The notes under the pieces: model-generated
Seen by the model: the letters and a program-made list of their open reading frames with translations, nothing else
What the model was told of the DNA's origin: nothing
Databases searched by the model: none
Assembly: GCA_036477795.1 (NCBI GenBank)
Contig: JAZGDL010000289.1
Coordinates: 1 to 7,426, forward strand
Length of the DNA: 7,426 nt
Direction: 5' to 3'
Source of the DNA: JAZGDL01 sp036477795
GTDB taxonomy: Bacteria > Planctomycetota > Phycisphaerae > UBA1845
Program-made: the position numbers and the translations under genes
Part shown: piece after piece, positions 4,859 to 7,426 of the stretch
Numbering within the stretch: the first letter of the stretch is position 1
Layout of the letters: every line of letters starts with the position of its first letter

Positions 4859-6198
4859 GAGGCCTCCTGAAGCAAATCACCGTGCGGCAGACGGCCGAGA
4901 AGCATTTTCTCGAGCTGGGCTTTGAGGGCCGGCACACGCACGCAATCGAGACTTTCCTTGGCGAAGGCATAGATCAGCAAGCTGCGGGCAGCCTCCTCGC
5001 TGATGCCCCGTGATCGCAGGTAGAAAACCGCGTCGGCATCGACCTGTCCAATGGTGGCCCCGTGGGTGCACTTGACGTCGTCCGCGAGAATCTCCAGTTG
5101 CGGCTTGCTGTTCGCCAGGGCCTCATCCGACAGAAGCAGGTTCATGTTGGCCTGCTTGGCATCGGTCTTCTGGGCGTTCTTGTGGACGATTATCCGGCCG
5201 CTAAAGACGCTGCACGAGCGGTCGTCCAACACGCCCTTGAAACACTCCCGACTGTTGCAATGCGGTTTGGCGTGTTCCACCCGCAGATGGTTGTCAACAT
5301 GATCGTCACCGTTTAGCATGTACAGGCCGTTCAACGTGCAGTCACACCCTTCACCGTCCAGGATCGCCGTGATGTCGTTACGCACCAGGCCGCCGCTCAT
5401 GGTCACCGTGTGCGACGATACGTTACTGTCACGGAACTGATGCAAATGCAGTGTGCCGATGTGAAAGGCCTGATGGCCCTCACGCACGATCTTGTAATGA
5501 TCGATCACCGCGTTGTCTTTAGCCACCACCTCGGTCACCGCGTTGGTAAAGTACTGACCTGACCCCACGCCGGCATAGGTCTCCACTATGGTCACCTGGC
5601 TGCCGGCCTCAGCTACGATCAGGGCCCGCGGGTGGCATACCAATGCGTGATCGTCGGCGGTGGTGATGAACAGAAGATGGATGGGCCCCTCGACAATCGT
5701 GCCTTTGGCCACGTGAACAAACGCGCCGTCTTGCACCAAGGCGGTGTTCAGGGCCGCGAAGGCTTCGTCCTGATAGCCGGCGTGACGGGCCAGATGGGCC
5801 TGCACCGTCGGCTCCATAGAACCGATCTCAGCCGCAAGACTGCCCGCCGTTACGCCGCTGGGCAGTGACGAACACCGCGACAGACGTTCCGCGAAGCGCC
5901 CGTTGACGAACACCAGACGGCTGACCTCTTGCCCATCGAACAGGAAATCACCAATCTGCTCAGCGGCCGGCGCCGCCTCATGGGAATCGCCCGACGCAAA
6001 CTCCGTCCGGGCCATGGGCGTGACGTTGGTGTGTTGCCACTCCTCATGTCGCGTCGTCGGGAAACCCAATTCGGCGAAGCGAGCGATGGCAGACTTGCGG
6101 GTGGGCAGGAACCAGCACCGCTCCACGCTCACCAGGCTCTTTTCAAGCTGGTCGAATTGGCAAAGGAAAGGGTCCTTTTTGTCCATCATCTTGAGCAT
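4855..6198 (-). CDS. sufD: SufD, Fe-S scaffold complex subunit
   Basis: A 447-residue SufB/SufD-family protein, the partner of SufB and SufC in the SufBCD scaffold ATPase complex in the cytoplasm. The N-terminal helical part includes the HEEWQHTN stretch (51-58). The C-terminal beta-helix core has HVDNHLRVEHAKPHC (300-314), VFSGRIIVHKNAQKTDA (331-347) and KCTHGATIG (376-384), where C377/H379 match the interface Cys/His at which cluster ligands sit in SufD of Escherichia coli. The start at 6198 lies 3 nt after the sufC stop; AGGGA about 9 nt upstream is a modest ribosome binding site lying within the sufC tail. ATGs at codons 4 and 5 are alternatives. It overlaps sufS by 4 nt. Confidence 0.96.
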   Translation of the reverse strand: MLKMMDKKDPFLCQFDQLEKSLVSVERCWFLPTRKSAIARFAELGFPTTRHEEWQHTNVTPMARTEFASGDSHEAAPAAEQIGDFLFDGQEVSRLVFVNGRFAERLSRCSSLPSGVTAGSLAAEIGSMEPTVQAHLARHAGYQDEAFAALNTALVQDGAFVHVAKGTIVEGPIHLLFITTADDHALVCHPRALIVAEAGSQVTIVETYAGVGSGQYFTNAVTEVVAKDNAVIDHYKIVREGHQAFHIGTLHLHQFRDSNVSSHTVTMSGGLVRNDITAILDGEGCDCTLNGLYMLNGDDHVDNHLRVEHAKPHCNSRECFKGVLDDRSCSVFSGRIIVHKNAQKTDAKQANMNLLLSDEALANSKPQLEILADDVKCTHGATIGQVDADAVFYLRSRGISEEAARSLLIYAFAKESLDCVRVPALKAQLEKMLLGRLPHGDLLQEAS

Positions 6199-6201
6199 AA
6201 C

Positions 6202-7035
6202 TCAGGTCCCTGAACCTGTATTTGACAGCGCTGATTGGGTCGCGGGCGCTCTCCCAATGTCCACGGATTGCAATCCGTGGGCTTCCGCATCCTTATCCTC
6301 CTCAATCCACGAGTAGCCCTTATCTTCCAGCTCCAACGCCAATTCCTTACCGCCGGACTTGACGATCCGACCATCCAGCAGCACGTGCACCTGGTCGGGA
6401 ACCACGTAGTTCAGCAACCGCTGATAATGCGTTACCACCACGATGGCCCGATCCTTGCTCCGCAGTTTGTTGATGCCCTCGGCGACGATCTTCAGGGCGT
6501 CTATGTCCAGGCCGGAATCGGTTTCGTCGAGGATGGCCAGCTTGGGCTGTAACACAGCCATCTGGAAGATCTCGTTGCGTTTCTTCTCGCCACCGGAGAA
6601 GCCCTCGTTGATGGCCCGGTTGAGCAGACCCTGGTCGATCTCAATGAGCTTAGCCTTCTCCTTGACCAGGTTCAGAAAGTCCACCGCGTCCAGCACGGTT
6701 TCGCCGCGGTATTTGCGGATGGCGTTGAGGGCGGTCTTCAGAAAGTAGCTGGTGGTCACCCCCGGAATCTGCACCGGATACTGAAAGGCCATGAAAATGC
6801 CCTCGCAGGCCCGCTGCTCCGGGGACATCTCCATGATGTCGCGACCGTTGTAGATGATCTCACCTTTGGTCACCTGGTAGGCCGGGTGGCCGGCGATCAC
6901 CTGCGCCAGCGTGCTCTTGCCCGAACCGTTGGGGCCCATGATGGAGTGCACCTCACCGGCGTTCACCGTGAGGTTGACGCCCTTGAGGATTTCGTGGCCC
7001 TCGATCTCTACGTGTAAGTTTCGAACTTCCAGCAT
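6202..7035 (-). CDS. sufC: SufC, ABC-type ATPase of Fe-S assembly, with extra C-terminal tail
   Basis: A 277-residue soluble ABC ATPase that powers SufBCD. Motifs: Walker A GPNGSGKST (34-42), Q-loop Q85 in AFQYP, signature FSGGEKKR (146-153), Walker B LAILDETDSGLD (167-178), where SufC has ETDSGLD in place of the usual transporter sequence, and H-loop H203. There are no membrane segments, as expected. The ATG at 7035 follows GAGGAAG by 4 nt; the frame is open further upstream but only through the intergenic palindrome. Typical SufC proteins are about 250 residues and end soon after the KGYSWI-type segment (239-244). Here residues 253-277 are extra: codons 252-259 are the 20-bp palindrome at 6261-6280 and the rest reads through former spacer to a TGA 3 nt before sufD. 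Confidence 0.96.
   Translation of the reverse strand: MLEVRNLHVEIEGHEILKGVNLTVNAGEVHSIMGPNGSGKSTLAQVIAGHPAYQVTKGEIIYNGRDIMEMSPEQRACEGIFMAFQYPVQIPGVTTSYFLKTALNAIRKYRGETVLDAVDFLNLVKEKAKLIEIDQGLLNRAINEGFSGGEKKRNEIFQMAVLQPKLAILDETDSGLDIDALKIVAEGINKLRSKDRAIVVVTHYQRLLNYVVPDQVHVLLDGRIVKSGGKELALELEDKGYSWIEEDKDAEAHGLQSVDIGRAPATQSALSNTGSGT
6261..6280. repeat. Perfect 20-bp palindrome inside the sufC 3' end
   Basis: CCACGGATTGCAATCCGTGG is its own reverse complement and can fold as a stem with loop TGCA. The identical core stands again at 7062-7083, upstream of sufC, so the two copies bracket the gene. Here it lies in frame and encodes the start of the SufC tail (AHGLQSVD). Confidence 0.92.
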
Positions 7036-7061
7036 GTATCTTCCTCGTTCAATATCCAAAG

Positions 7062-7083
7062 CCCACGGATTGCAATCCGTGGG
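7062..7083. repeat. Perfect 22-bp palindrome between sufB and sufC
   Basis: The arms CCCACGGATTG (7062-7072) and CAATCCGTGGG (7073-7083) are perfect complements, with the same 20-bp core as 6261-6280. It sits 11 nt after the sufB stop in the 59-nt sufB-sufC gap and 26 nt before the sufC start, leaving the sufC ribosome binding site free. It may stabilise the 3' end of sufB mRNA or weaken read-through into sufC. There is no T-run, so an efficient intrinsic terminator is unlikely. Confidence 0.9.
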
Positions 7084-7094
7084 GTGCTGTCCTG

Positions 7095-7426
7095 TTACCC
7101 CACGCTGCCTTCCAGGCTCACCTCCAACAGCCGCTGAGCTTCGACGGCGAACTCCATGGGCAACTCCCGGAACACCTGCTTGCAGAACCCGTTGACGATC
7201 ATGGAGACGGCGTCCTCCATCGATATCCCGCGCTGATGGCAATAGAACATCTGGTCCTCGCCGATCTTCGAAGTGGTAGCCTCATGTTCCATCTGGGCTG
7301 TGCTGTTCTTCACCTCGATGTAGGGGAAGGTGTGGGCCCCGCACTTGTCGCCCAGCAGCATCGAATCGCACTGCGTGAAGTTGCGGGCGTACGATGCCCC
7401 CTTGTTGATCTTCACCATGCCGCGGT
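7095..7426 (-). CDS. sufB: SufB, Fe-S scaffold subunit (C-terminal part only)
   Basis: The last 109 residues of SufB; the gene continues past the right edge. The fragment begins in the YRGMVKINKGA segment (the tyrosine is inferred from a partial codon), then shows QCDSMLLGDKCGAHTFPY, whose cysteine matches the SufB cluster-building Cys (C405 of Escherichia coli), and MEHEATTSKIGEDQ, whose Glu matches E434. The C-terminal helices (GISMEDAVSMIVNGF and on) are normal. SufB is the scaffold on which the cluster forms with SufC and SufD. The stop is TAA at 7095-7097. The operon promoter must lie outside the window. Confidence 0.96.
   Translation of the reverse strand, partial: RGMVKINKGASYARNFTQCDSMLLGDKCGAHTFPYIEVKNSTAQMEHEATTSKIGEDQMFYCHQRGISMEDAVSMIVNGFCKQVFRELPMEFAVEAQRLLEVSLEGSVG

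Larger units (their letters stand above)
2019..7426 (-). other. suf operon (sufB-C-D-S-U-T-hydrolase), promoter outside
   Basis: Seven co-directional genes with spacings of 59 nt (B-C), 3 nt (C-D), -4 nt (D-S), -1 nt (S-U), 147 nt (U-T) and 3 nt (T-hydrolase). The tight junctions argue for one transcript with coupled translation. The two wide gaps are filled by repeats. No internal promoter is evident. No sufE, sufA or IscR-like gene is visible within the window. Confidence 0.85.

Noticed and set aside
4130..4870. Long plus-strand open frame of 246 codons opposite sufS
   Set aside because: It is antisense to the highly conserved sufS and is a usual GC-rich shadow frame with no recognisable domain.
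7036..7242. Open frame extending sufC upstream through the palindrome
   Set aside because: It runs antiparallel to no gene but reads through the sufB 3' end in another frame; the ATG at 7035 has a good ribosome binding site and starts the canonical SufC sequence.

Overview
The window is a GC-rich bacterial segment with two convergent blocks. On the plus strand is a cystathionine beta-synthase type gene, cut by an in-frame stop into a PLP-enzyme part (325-1302) and a CBS-pair part (up to 1704). On the minus strand, reading from the right edge leftwards, is a SUF iron-sulfur cluster assembly operon: sufB (3' end only), sufC, sufD, sufS, sufU, sufT (DUF59/MIP18-like), then a nicotinamidase/isochorismatase-family hydrolase as the last gene. 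The pairing of SufU rather than SufE with SufS, together with a DUF59 protein, is a common non-proteobacterial layout. High GC and abundant short palindromes plus CCTTCAA-type heptamer arrays remind me of Planctomycetota, but that is an impression, not a proof.

Layout: 1-324 is non-coding, carries several small hairpin repeats, and ends in a plausible promoter and ribosome binding site for the PLP gene. 325-1704 is the split cbs-like gene. 1662-1863 holds a 43-bp exact direct repeat of the gene's 3' end around a cluster of three hairpins. 1864-2018 shows nothing I can name. 2019-7426 is the suf operon.

Function: SufS takes sulfur from cysteine, SufU receives it, SufBCD builds the cluster using SufC ATPase activity, and SufT probably helps cluster maturation or transfer. 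The cbs-like enzyme acts in homocysteine/cysteine metabolism, so the two blocks may meet at cysteine. The hydrolase may act in NAD salvage; its link to SUF is only by position.

No undescribed defence, mobile or RNA system is evident. What stands out is the number of short repeats at gene boundaries. Most junctions in the suf operon are tight (overlaps of 4 and 1 nt, gaps of 3 nt). The two open gaps (sufB-sufC and sufU-sufT) both hold repeats. A third repeat, the same palindrome as in the sufB-sufC gap, lies inside the sufC reading frame and appears to have given SufC an extra C-terminal tail. The cbs-like gene is bracketed by hairpins of another family.
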